DNA from: Paenibacillus alginolyticus DSM 5050 = NBRC 15375
GTDB taxonomy: Bacteria > Bacillota > Bacilli > Paenibacillales > NBRC-103111
DNA length: 64,000 nt
Assembly: GCF_000422905.1 (NCBI RefSeq)
Contig: NZ_AUGY01000001.1
Coordinates: 186,001-250,000 of the forward strand
Direction: 5' to 3'
A program made the translations under genes and the position numbers. Under the pieces are notes generated by a model that was not told where the DNA came from, did no database searches, and worked only from the letters and a program-made list of their open reading frames with translations. Of the stretch, positions 8,205 to 16,649 are shown piece by piece. Every line of letters starts with the position of its first letter. The stretch's first letter is position 1.

Positions 8205-10172
8205 ATGTCCGAGCAGCTAGAATTTGCGAAAGCAATAGCCCCAACATCGAATTATGAGGCTGATGATATACAAGTCCTGGAAGGTCTTGTAGCGGTTCGT
8301 AAAAGACCAGGGATGTATATCGGTAGTACAAGTGCATCAGGTCTTCACCATCTGATCTGGGAGATTGTGGACAATGCAGTTGACGAGCATCTTGCCAAAC
8401 ATTGTTCCAAAATTAATGTGACGATACATAAAGATCAGTCCATTACGGTTCAGGATAATGGGAGGGGGATTCCTACCGGTATGCATAAAACCGGCGTTCC
8501 AACTCCGCAAGTTGTATTTACGATCTTACATGCCGGCGGCAAATTTGGTGGTTCAGGCTATAAAAAGTCTGGCGGACTCCATGGTGTTGGCGCATCGGTA
8601 ACGAATGCTTTATCCGAATGGCTGGAAGTAGAAATTTACCGAGATGGCAAAGTGCATAAAATGCGCTTTGAATATTGGGTCGACGATGCGGGAATCGAGC
8701 ATGTTGGTGAACCGGTTACTGGACTTGAAGTCGTAGGAAATACGAACCGTACAGGGACAAAAGTAACCTTCAAGCCAGACAAACGCGTATTCCAAGGCGG
8801 CACAACCATAAACTACGATACTTTAGCTGAACGTCTGCAAGAAATTGCTTTCCTGAACTCAGGACTGCTCGTTAACTTGAAAGACGAACGTTCGGATAAG
8901 TTGGACACTTTTCAATATGAGGGTGGCGCAAGTCAATTTGTTGAATTCCTGAATGAGGAGAAAACGGTTCTTCATCCTGTGATTCACTTTGCCGCAGAAA
9001 AAGATGAAATCGAAGTCGAGGTGGCCCTGCAATACAATGATGGCTACACGGAAACGATCGCTTCTTTCGTTAACTCAATCCCAACCCGCGGCGGCGGTAC
9101 GCATGAGACTGGCTTTAAGACAGCTTATACACGCGTCATGAATGAATATGCCCGTAAAGGGGGCATTATCAAAGAAAAAGAAAAAAATCTAGATGGTACC
9201 GACCTTCGAGAAGGTATGATGGTTGTCATCAATATCAAGATGGGCGACGTCGAATTCGTCGGTCAAACGAAAGATCAGCTTGGAAGTGCTAATGCAAGAA
9301 GTGCAGTGGATGCGGTAGTTTCCGATAAAATGACTGTTTTCTTGGAGGAAAATCCGCAAATCGCACAAATGATGCTGAAGAAGGCTGTACAAGCTTCCAA
9401 AGCACGAGAAGCAGCTCGCAAAGCGCGGGAAGAAATTCGCAGCGGTAAAAAAGGAAAGAGTGAGAGCTCGAACCTGAATGGTAAGCTAACCCCTGCACAA
9501 TCAAAGGATTTGCAGCGTAATGAGTTGTTCATTGTCGAAGGAGATTCCGCCGGCGGTTCCGCTAAGCAAGGACGTGACTCCAAGCACCAAGCGATTTTAC
9601 CGCTCAAAGGAAAGCCGATGAATCCCGAGAAGTCCAAGCTTCTCGATATTATGAAAAATGATGAATACAAAGCGATCATCGCCGCCATTGGGGCTGGAGT
9701 TGGCTCTGAATTCGAAGCAGAAGAAATGAATTACGGCAAAATTATTATTATGACAGATGCAGACACGGACGGTGCGCACATTCAGGTCCTGCTTTTGACC
9801 TTCTTTTACCGCTATATGAAGCCATTGATCGATCAGGGCAAGGTGTACATCGCACAGCCTCCGCTTTATAAAGTGACAAGAAAAGGCAAGAATGCTGGAC
9901 ACAAGTACGCTTGGACGGACGATCAGCTGCAGGTTGTTGTCAAGGAACTTGGTAAAAATACCGAGCTGCAGCGTTATAAAGGTCTTGGTGAGATGAATCC
10001 GGAGCAACTGTGGGAAACGACAATGAATCCGGAAAGCCGTACCTTGCTGCAAGTACAGATTGAAGATCCCGCTAAAGCAGAACGACGTGTAACAACATTA
10101 ATGGGCGATAAGGTAGATCCACGCAAGCGCTGGATTATCGAGAACGTCGATTTTACCGAATATGTAGAGTAG
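8205..10172 (+). CDS. parE: DNA topoisomerase IV subunit B
   Basis: A 655-residue type IIA topoisomerase ATPase subunit. The GHKL fold shows EIVDNAVDEHLA, DNGRGIP and GGLHGVGASVTNALS; the transducer domain follows; the TOPRIM domain has EGDSAGGSAKQGRD and the metal-binding DADTDGAHI. The segment PLKGKPMNPEKSK and the pairing with an adjacent A-type subunit away from dnaA/recF favour ParE over GyrB. It uses ATP to drive strand passage and decatenate daughter chromosomes with ParC. ATG start with a perfect AAGGAGG. Only 24 bp separate it from parC, so they are one operon. Confidence 0.93.
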   Translation: MSEQLEFAKAIAPTSNYEADDIQVLEGLVAVRKRPGMYIGSTSASGLHHLIWEIVDNAVDEHLAKHCSKINVTIHKDQSITVQDNGRGIPTGMHKTGVPTPQVVFTILHAGGKFGGSGYKKSGGLHGVGASVTNALSEWLEVEIYRDGKVHKMRFEYWVDDAGIEHVGEPVTGLEVVGNTNRTGTKVTFKPDKRVFQGGTTINYDTLAERLQEIAFLNSGLLVNLKDERSDKLDTFQYEGGASQFVEFLNEEKTVLHPVIHFAAEKDEIEVEVALQYNDGYTETIASFVNSIPTRGGGTHETGFKTAYTRVMNEYARKGGIIKEKEKNLDGTDLREGMMVVINIKMGDVEFVGQTKDQLGSANARSAVDAVVSDKMTVFLEENPQIAQMMLKKAVQASKAREAARKAREEIRSGKKGKSESSNLNGKLTPAQSKDLQRNELFIVEGDSAGGSAKQGRDSKHQAILPLKGKPMNPEKSKLLDIMKNDEYKAIIAAIGAGVGSEFEAEEMNYGKIIIMTDADTDGAHIQVLLLTFFYRYMKPLIDQGKVYIAQPPLYKVTRKGKNAGHKYAWTDDQLQVVVKELGKNTELQRYKGLGEMNPEQLWETTMNPESRTLLQVQIEDPAKAERRVTTLMGDKVDPRKRWIIENVDFTEYVE

Positions 10173-10196
10173 ACCAAAAAGAGTGGTGAATGAAAG

Positions 10197-12638
10197 ATGA
10201 GCATATTAGAAGAGTTTTTACCTGCCTTTCTGGAGGAGATCGTTGGCGATCGTTTCGGGCGTTATTCTAAATATATTATTCAGGATCGCGCGATTCCAGA
10301 TGTAAGGGATGGTTTGAAACCTGTACAACGACGTGTTTTGTACGCGATGTACGACTCTGGCAATACCCCTGATAAACCTTATCGTAAATCGGCTAAAACC
10401 GTCGGTGATGTCATGGGGAATTACCATCCGCACGGAGATGCCTCCATTTATGATGGTATGGTTCGTATGGCGCAGCCATGGAAGATGGGCCATACACTTG
10501 TGGATGGCCATGGCAACTGGGGATCACTAGATGATGATCCGCCGGCAGCTATGCGTTACACAGAGGCTAGACTTTCTGAGATCGCGATGGAACTTCTGCG
10601 TGATATCGAGAAACGTACGGTCATGTTCAAGGATAATTTCGATAATTCCACGAAGGAACCCGTCGTGCTCCCAGCGCGGTATCCGAATTTGCTCGTGAAT
10701 GGTGTCAGCGGGATTTCAGCCGGGTTCGCAACGGAAATTCCACCGCATAATTTGCGTGAAATCATTGATGCCTGCACAGCCATGATCGACAAGCCTGAGA
10801 TCACAGTCGAAGAATTAATGACAATCGTCAAAGGACCTGATTTTCCGACTTCCGGCATTATCATGGGTGAAGAAGGCATTCGTGAAGCTTATCGCACGGG
10901 AAAAGGCCGTATTTACATACGTTCAAAAACGGCGATAGAAGATATGCGCGGCGGTAGACAGCAAATTGTAATCACGGAAATTCCATATCAAGTTGTCAAA
11001 TCTCGTCTGGTTACGGCCATGGAGAACATTCGGCTTGAGAAGAAAATCGAAGGGATTGCCGAGGTACGTGATGAAAGCGGTCGTAATGGGTTACGAATTG
11101 TCGTGGAGCTTAAGAAGGAAGCTGATGCCCAGGGTATTTTGGCTTACTTACTAAAGAAAACAGACTTGCAAGTAACCTACAATTTCAATATGGTTGCGAT
11201 TGTGAATAAAGCACCTCGTCAATTGGGTATTCGTGAAATTCTTGAAGCTTACATTGGGCATCAGAAGGAAGTTGTTACGTTTCGCTCTCAATATGAGCTC
11301 GAGAAAGCAGAAGACCGTGCACATGTGTTAGAGGGACTTGTCAAAGCCCTTAACATTCTAGACGAGGTTATCGCAACGATAAAAGCTTCCAAGAATCGGC
11401 AGGATGCGCAAAATAACCTTGTTGAGAAGTTTGGATTTTCAGAGCGGCAAGCAGATGCAATTCTTGTTTTGCAATTATACCGATTAACGAATCTAGAGAT
11501 CACAACGCTTGAAAAAGAGTTGAAAGATGTTGAGAAAACGATTGCCTACTTACGTGGTATCCTTGGCAGCTTGAAGAAGCTGTTAGGCGTAATTAAAGAT
11601 GAGATGGGCGAAATCCGCAAGAAGTATGGTATTGACCGCCGCTCGGACATCCAAGGTGAAGTAGAAGAACTGAAAGTTAATCTTGAAGTACTCGTGAACG
11701 CGGAGGACGTCCTGGTTACGTTGTCCAATGAAGGTTACTTGAAACGGACGAGCAAACTTTCCTTCACACGATCAGGCGGAGAGCTTGAGAATACAGGACT
11801 GAAGGAAGGCGATTACTTACGCTTCCTGCTCGATGTGAATACGATTGAAAGCTTGTTGATCTTCACGAAAAAAGGTCAATATTACTTGCTGCCTGTTCAC
11901 CAAGTACCTGAGTACAAGTGGAAAGAGAACGGCACCGCGATTGTGAATGTCATTCCTATTGCCAAGGAAGATCGCATCGTTAACGTTATTCCGGTGAAAG
12001 GCTTTGAGGATCCGACCAAGTCTCTTGTTTTCGTTACACGCAAAGGACAAGTGAAGCGTACAGAGCTGAAAGAATATATGACAAACCGCTCAAACGGAAT
12101 TGTGGCCTGTAAACTCGGTGATAATGATGAAGTCCTGCAAGTACACCTAAGTGACAATACGAAAGAAATTTTGCTTGTCACGAAGCAGGGCATGAGCATC
12201 CGTTTCCGTGAGGAGGAAGTGAACCCGATGGGCCGTGCGGCCGCGGGTGTGCGCGGTATCCAGCTCAAAGAAGACGATGAAGTCGTCTCGGCCGAGTGGA
12301 TTTATGGGGATGAAGGGGAAGTGTTGGTCATCTCGGATCTCGGATATGCGAAGCGTTCTCTAGTCGTTGACTATCCGATCCAAGGACGCGGCGGGAAAGG
12401 CATACTTACCTTCGAATTTAAAGAAGGCAAGCGTGTGAGACCTAACGGTTCAGCGTTAATTCGCACATTTATCGTGAAAATGGATTATCTCATTACGGCT
12501 ATCATGAGTAATGGAGAGAAGCTGCGTTTCTCAACAGAGACAGCACCTCTAGAGGATCGAAAAGCGCAAGGTAAACAACTTATTCCTGTTTCCAAAACAG
12601 ATGCGATCGTAGAGATCCTGAGATTCCCTCAATCATAG
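10197..12638 (+). CDS. parC: DNA topoisomerase IV subunit A
   Basis: An 813-residue cleavage-religation subunit. The catalytic Tyr is in AAMRYTEARLS (Tyr121). The winged-helix/tower part is followed by a C-terminal beta-pinwheel with repeated blades (for example VFVTRKGQVKRTELKEY and LVTKQGMSIRFREEEV). In the quinolone-determining segment HPHGDASIYDGMVRMAQ, the position that is Ser80 in S. aureus ParC is Ala82 here and the Glu84 position is Asp86. Partner of ParE. Its last ten bases overlap the end of a small convergent gene. Confidence 0.93.
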   Translation: MSILEEFLPAFLEEIVGDRFGRYSKYIIQDRAIPDVRDGLKPVQRRVLYAMYDSGNTPDKPYRKSAKTVGDVMGNYHPHGDASIYDGMVRMAQPWKMGHTLVDGHGNWGSLDDDPPAAMRYTEARLSEIAMELLRDIEKRTVMFKDNFDNSTKEPVVLPARYPNLLVNGVSGISAGFATEIPPHNLREIIDACTAMIDKPEITVEELMTIVKGPDFPTSGIIMGEEGIREAYRTGKGRIYIRSKTAIEDMRGGRQQIVITEIPYQVVKSRLVTAMENIRLEKKIEGIAEVRDESGRNGLRIVVELKKEADAQGILAYLLKKTDLQVTYNFNMVAIVNKAPRQLGIREILEAYIGHQKEVVTFRSQYELEKAEDRAHVLEGLVKALNILDEVIATIKASKNRQDAQNNLVEKFGFSERQADAILVLQLYRLTNLEITTLEKELKDVEKTIAYLRGILGSLKKLLGVIKDEMGEIRKKYGIDRRSDIQGEVEELKVNLEVLVNAEDVLVTLSNEGYLKRTSKLSFTRSGGELENTGLKEGDYLRFLLDVNTIESLLIFTKKGQYYLLPVHQVPEYKWKENGTAIVNVIPIAKEDRIVNVIPVKGFEDPTKSLVFVTRKGQVKRTELKEYMTNRSNGIVACKLGDNDEVLQVHLSDNTKEILLVTKQGMSIRFREEEVNPMGRAAAGVRGIQLKEDDEVVSAEWIYGDEGEVLVISDLGYAKRSLVVDYPIQGRGGKGILTFEFKEGKRVRPNGSALIRTFIVKMDYLITAIMSNGEKLRFSTETAPLEDRKAQGKQLIPVSKTDAIVEILRFPQS

Positions 12639-12796
12639 CTGATTGTAGGTGGATCCAGCTTCTCAATGAGCATAAAAGCTAACTCCAATAGGACCCACAG
12701 GGGCATCGGTTCATCTAATCGATCCAGCCACTGTGGGTCTTTCATTATGCCAGCCTCGAGTGCTTTCTTACCAAGCTCAATTTTCCAAGCTTCCAC
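12629..12796 (-). CDS. Small hypothetical protein (55 aa)
   Basis: On the reverse strand a GTG start preceded by AAGGAG opens a 55-residue frame: VEAWKIELGKKALEAGIMKD, then PQWLDRLDEPMPLWVLLELA, then FMLIEKLDPPTISYD. It has a plausible amphipathic helix and an acidic, Pro-rich tail, with no signal peptide, Cys motif or recognised domain. Codon choice looks like real coding, and the ribosome site is good. It converges on parC, overlapping its last 10 bases. I do not recognise the family; it could be a lineage-specific small protein. Confidence 0.6.
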   Translation of the reverse strand: MEAWKIELGKKALEAGIMKDPQWLDRLDEPMPLWVLLELAFMLIEKLDPPTISYD

Positions 12797-13206
12797 CTTA
12801 AACCACTCCTTTGAGTTTTCTTATAAACAATCCTCGTGAGCATAAGACTTTTGAGACCGTCGATTCATTCATCCAATTTTTACAACATCGGTAACTACGA
12901 TAGCCGATCTATCTGAAACTGCTGCACGACTCAAAAATCAATTTTGAGTTATGCCTACCAGTTGTGAGAAGGAATCGAAAGTCTTCTTTTTACGAAAATT
13001 AAGAAGCCATAGAAACTGTTTTCATTCGTAAAAACTGTACATACCTCTAACACAGTATATGTAAGAAGTGGGCTAGGTGTTAAAAGAAGTCGAGAAGCAT
13101 GGACGATTTCTTGTTAATCGGACAAAGTAATGGAGGGATCGACAGCAAGCCACAGCATGTCTCAAACCGTGCAGCTTTTGTCTGAAAATATTAATGGCAT
13201 TAACCT
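12797..13206. other. Intergenic region between the 55-aa gene and the MarR gene
   Basis: No open frame with a ribosome site was seen. It holds an inverted repeat near 12934-12961 (GACTCAAAA against TTTTGAGTT, loop ATCAA) that could stop transcription from either side, and probably the promoter of the reverse-strand small gene. Confidence 0.4.
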
Positions 13207-13235
13207 TTAAACCGAAGAAAAGGCGTGCTATACTT
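13207..13235 (+). promoter_or_regulatory. Putative extended -10 promoter of the MarR gene
   Basis: TGCTATACT is a good extended -10 element, with TTAAAC 17 bases upstream. It lies inside the longest open frame, implying that translation starts downstream, at the ATG at 13263. Confidence 0.4.
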
Positions 13236-13262
13236 GCCTTAGGAGATGTTGGAAGCGAGTTG

Positions 13263-13673
13263 ATGAGATTGTATTCTGATGAATTTGGGAAGCTGTGGTT
13301 GAAATTGTCTAAGGAATTGAAGAACCAGATGGAGGTAGGATTAGCCCCTACAATTACTGAAGGACAGCTTAACGTGTTGGAGCTGCTTATGACGAATGAA
13401 CGGATGAAGCCTTCTGATTTAATCGAATATTTATCCACAACGCCTGCAGCTGTGACAACACTGTTAGATCGGATGGAGAAAAGTGAATTGATCGTCAGGG
13501 AGCGTGATGAGAAGGACCGCCGCATCGTTTGGGTCAACGTCACGGAAAAAGGAAAGGCGGAATGCGAGCGAGGTATGAGAATCCGGGAACAACTTTTGGA
13601 TTCGTACCTGAGCCGCGTTTCCGCCCATAATCAGAAATTGCTTATTTATTTACTTGGGAAGGTCGCCAATTAA
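13263..13673 (+). CDS. MarR family transcriptional regulator
   Basis: A 136-residue (from the ATG used here) MarR-type dimeric repressor. The winged helix reads ITEGQLNVLELLMTNERMKPSDLIEYLSTTPAAVTTLLDRMEKSELIVRERDEKDRRIVWVNVTEKG, with the D-x-R wing residues in DEKDRRI. The longest frame would begin at 13194, but a candidate promoter lies within those first codons. No ligand can be inferred. No adjacent same-strand target gene, so it may act elsewhere or only on itself. Confidence 0.85.
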   Translation: MRLYSDEFGKLWLKLSKELKNQMEVGLAPTITEGQLNVLELLMTNERMKPSDLIEYLSTTPAAVTTLLDRMEKSELIVRERDEKDRRIVWVNVTEKGKAECERGMRIREQLLDSYLSRVSAHNQKLLIYLLGKVAN

Positions 13674-13699
13674 TAGCGACCACAGGGCTTAAGGAGAAT

Positions 13700-14413
13700 T
13701 TACAACTCTGGGAGTGTAAATTCGCTCCAGGGCCGCTGCACAGGCGGCAGCGACCGAAAGCGCAGCGTCTCTTTGAGCGTTGGATGCTCAAAGGCAAGAG
13801 CCGTGGCCCACAGCGCCAGCTGCTGGCCGGGCTTGTTGACCGCGCTGCCATAGCGCTGGTCGCCGTAGAGCGTGCAGCCGATGGCTGCCAGCTGCACGCG
13901 GATTTGATGCGGCCGCCCGGTGTGCAGCTTGATCTGGATCAAGCTGAGCCCGTCTTGGCTGCCGAGCAGCTTATAGTCCAGCACAGCCTCCTTGGCGTCC
14001 TGCTGGCCTTCTCTGACCACGCTGACGGTATTCGTCCGTGTGTCCTTCCAAAGAAAGTGGCGCAGCGTAGCGGACGGCTGTGGCGGCTTGCCATGCACGA
14101 CAGCGACATACGTCTTGTCGAGCTGCCTCGTTCTTACCGCGTCAGATAATCGGGACGCGGCTTTTGACGTTTTGGCGAAAACCATCACGCCGCCAACAGG
14201 ACGATCAAGCCGGTGTACAAGCCCGAGGTAAACATTGCCGGGTTTGTTATGACGGTGCTTCAAATCTGCCTTCAACACGTTCAGCAGATCAGGATCACGG
14301 GAATCGTCTTCCTGCGTAGGCATGTTGACGGGCTTCTCAACCACAAGAATGTGGTTGTCTTCGAACAGTATCGGAATTTGTGATGCTCCCGAGCCATCTC
14401 TAGATGCTGCCAC
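13700..14413 (-). CDS. RluA-family RNA pseudouridine synthase
   Basis: A 237-residue protein with the family signature GLVHRLDRPVGGVMVFAKTSKAA, where the Asp in HRLDRP is the catalytic nucleophile, and the C-terminal RPHQIRVQLAAIGCTLYGDQRYG block. It lacks an S4 domain. It would convert a specific uridine in rRNA or tRNA to pseudouridine. The GTG at 14413 is chosen because GGGAGG lies seven bases upstream and it begins just after the stop of the upstream methyltransferase; an ATG at 14446 would overlap that gene. The pairing with an rRNA methyltransferase fits RNA modification. Confidence 0.88.
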   Translation of the reverse strand: MAASRDGSGASQIPILFEDNHILVVEKPVNMPTQEDDSRDPDLLNVLKADLKHRHNKPGNVYLGLVHRLDRPVGGVMVFAKTSKAASRLSDAVRTRQLDKTYVAVVHGKPPQPSATLRHFLWKDTRTNTVSVVREGQQDAKEAVLDYKLLGSQDGLSLIQIKLHTGRPHQIRVQLAAIGCTLYGDQRYGSAVNKPGQQLALWATALAFEHPTLKETLRFRSLPPVQRPWSEFTLPEL

Positions 14414-14415
14414 TG

Positions 14416-15294
14416 TTACGCCTCCCAGCGTCCCAGAATGCCGCAAGGAAGCATCAAGCCGGAGTGTGTGATCGGCAGGCCGATTTCGCCACTGGAGATC
14501 GTGCCGCCATGTTTAGCTTTCATCGCCATGCTTAAAATGTTCTGAAGCACAGTTGCCGAGATACCCGTTGTATAAGAGTTGATCAACAGGAACAACGGAT
14601 TGTCTGTCAGAATCGATTGGCAGGTCTCAATGAAAGGGAAGAGGTCATCTTCCAATTTCCAAGTCTCACCATTCGGTCCGCGTCCGTAAGAAGGAGGATC
14701 CATGATAATCGCATCGTATTTGCTTCCGCGGCGCTGTTCTCTTTGTACGAATTTGAATACGTCATCCGTGATAAATCGAACAGGACGGCTGCCTAGTCCG
14801 CTCAGATGCAGATTTTCCTTAGCCCATTGAACAACGCCTTTGGAGGCATCTACATGGCAAACTTCGGCACCTGCGTAAGCGCAAGCCAGTGTGGCACCAC
14901 CCGTATAAGCAAACAGATTTAGTACCTTGATTGGACGTCCGGCCCCTTGGATTTTGTCCATCATCCATTTCCAGTTGACTGCTTGCTCAGGGAATAAGCC
15001 CGTATGCTTGAAGCTGGTTGGCTTAATATAGAAGGACAACTTCTGGTCATAGTTAATCGTCCAGCGTTCAGGAAGCTCTGCGCGCTGCTCCCATTGTCCG
15101 CCGCCACTGGAGCTGCGGTGATAATGGGCATCAGCTTGACGCCAAGCCGGCGTTTCTTTTTGTAGCGGCCAAATGATTTGCGGGTCTGGTCTTCTTAGGA
15201 CGATCGTGCCCCAACGCTCGAGCTTTTCGCCGCCGCCAGTATCGAGGAGCTCATAATCAACCCAGTCTTTTGCATAAAACATGCTGCATTCCAT
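14416..15294 (-). CDS. Class I SAM-dependent methyltransferase (RlmI/RlmK-like)
   Basis: A 292-residue enzyme. The SAM-binding core shows VLNLFAYTGGATLACAYAGA (motif I), EVCHVDASKGVVQWAKEN (motif II) and the catalytic DPPSYGRGP of motif IV, which resembles the DPPxF signature of large-subunit rRNA cytosine-5 methyltransferases. It has no N-terminal PUA domain, which differs from RlmI. It is directly followed by the pseudouridine synthase gene, in one transcription unit on the reverse strand. The exact RNA target is not evident. Confidence 0.85.
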   Translation of the reverse strand: MECSMFYAKDWVDYELLDTGGGEKLERWGTIVLRRPDPQIIWPLQKETPAWRQADAHYHRSSSGGGQWEQRAELPERWTINYDQKLSFYIKPTSFKHTGLFPEQAVNWKWMMDKIQGAGRPIKVLNLFAYTGGATLACAYAGAEVCHVDASKGVVQWAKENLHLSGLGSRPVRFITDDVFKFVQREQRRGSKYDAIIMDPPSYGRGPNGETWKLEDDLFPFIETCQSILTDNPLFLLINSYTTGISATVLQNILSMAMKAKHGGTISSGEIGLPITHSGLMLPCGILGRWEA

Positions 15295-15336
15295 CCTTCA
15301 ACTTGTATACTTTAACAAACATTCATTGTACACCAT

Positions 15337-16467
15337 TTATTGACCTAAATCGATCTTTTCAATCAAACTAGGCAGTTCTTTTTCTGCAAATTGTTGAAAT
15401 TGCTGTTGCTCAAGCGAAGCTTTCAGCTGCTCTTTTACAGAATCAAAAGATTTAACGGATCTGGCTTCTACTTTAATAACGTGATAGCCGAAATCTGTCG
15501 CAATGGGATCACCGATCGTTCCGATCGTTTGCTCGATAGCTGCTTTCTTAAATTCAGGTACCCACTGACTTACATCGGCATCCGCATAAAGACCGCCAGC
15601 GTCTTTGGAGCCTGGGTCATCTGAGAATTCTTTGGCCAGTTTGGCGAAATCTTCACCATTCTTAAGCTTTTGCTGAACTTCTTTTGCCCGGTTGAGCGCT
15701 TCCTCTTTGGTACGAAGAACTTTGTTATCAGAGCTCGATGGGTCATTTAATCCAATTAAAATGTGACGCACGGAAGCAATCGTATAAGCATTTTTATCTG
15801 CTTTAAGTGTTTCATCATATTTTGCTTTTAATTGGGCATCAGTAATGCTGGACTTGATATAATTTTGTGCTCCGATGCTGCCCACTAGAAAGTACTGAAG
15901 GTCAGTAACTGTCGTATTTACCTTTTTCAAATCGTCTAGGAACTTTGCTTCGCCAAATTGGCTTTTCCAAGCAGCGATTTGTTTAGCAGCACCGTCTTTG
16001 GCAGCGTTCTGGTCGGCCTCTGATGCTTTACCGAAAAGAATTCGGTTTTGAATGAGCTGTGTGATCATGCTTTTTTGGTAGGCAGGGTCATCTTTAGAGG
16101 CAGCATGACCTCCATTGAAGAGCGCTTGTAACGCAAAGAAGGTATCAAATTCACCCTTGGTCACAGTTCCGCCTTTGTAAGTTGCAACCACATGATTAGG
16201 ATTGTTGCCGATCCAAATGGTTCCATTCTCTTCGTCCCACTCAACCTTCTTCCCAAGTGCTTCACTTACAAATCTAAGGGGTACATAGGTAGAGCCTTCA
16301 TAAATAAATCCTTTCGCATCGGAAGGTGCTTTCTCAACACCATCAAACATATACTTAAGACTTCGGAATGCTACTTCAATTTGACTGTTTGCTGCAAATG
16401 CTGCGGTCCCGCTTAATACGGAACCGATCGTTAAACCAACGATAAGACCCTTTACTTTATCTTTCAT
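15337..16467 (-). CDS. PrsA-like peptidyl-prolyl isomerase with copper-amine-oxidase N-terminal (stalk) domain
   Basis: A 376-residue secreted foldase. The signal peptide MKDKVKGLIVGLTIGSVLSG ends near AAFA without a lipobox Cys. Residues about 28-90 are a stalk domain (IYEGSTYVPLRFVSEALGKKVEW), followed by a SurA/PrsA-like helical part and a parvulin rotamase domain (about 225-335: VRHILIGL, FAKLAKEFSDDPGSKDAGGLY, FGYHVIKVEAR). It would assist folding of exported proteins at the membrane-wall interface. The start at 16467 is preferred over an upstream ATG because it gives the signal peptide and follows GAGGTGG. Confidence 0.88.
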   Translation of the reverse strand: MKDKVKGLIVGLTIGSVLSGTAAFAANSQIEVAFRSLKYMFDGVEKAPSDAKGFIYEGSTYVPLRFVSEALGKKVEWDEENGTIWIGNNPNHVVATYKGGTVTKGEFDTFFALQALFNGGHAASKDDPAYQKSMITQLIQNRILFGKASEADQNAAKDGAAKQIAAWKSQFGEAKFLDDLKKVNTTVTDLQYFLVGSIGAQNYIKSSITDAQLKAKYDETLKADKNAYTIASVRHILIGLNDPSSSDNKVLRTKEEALNRAKEVQQKLKNGEDFAKLAKEFSDDPGSKDAGGLYADADVSQWVPEFKKAAIEQTIGTIGDPIATDFGYHVIKVEARSVKSFDSVKEQLKASLEQQQFQQFAEKELPSLIEKIDLGQ

Positions 16468-16649
16468 AATTAGTGTTCCACCTCTCGATATAATGTCTCT
16501 CAAACAATTCACCGAGGGTTAAGTAATTTCCTTTTTTTTTTAATGTAAAAATGAAGGATTCTTTACCTGTTTGTTGTATTTGTAACGTAAGGCCGATTAT
16601 AAGTAAAATCCAGTTTTGACGAAATCAGGTTGATTTAAGGAGGGATAAC

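Noticed and set aside
9275-9688. Reverse-strand frames of 137 and 71 codons
   Set aside because: Antisense shadows of parE.
8205-12638. gyrB-gyrA instead of parE-parC
   Set aside because: No dnaA, dnaN or recF nearby, and the subunit signatures and context fit topoisomerase IV better; a phylogeny would settle it.
13784-14319. Several forward frames opposite the pseudouridine synthase
   Set aside because: They are antisense to a gene with clear HRLDRP and other motifs, and have no ribosome sites.
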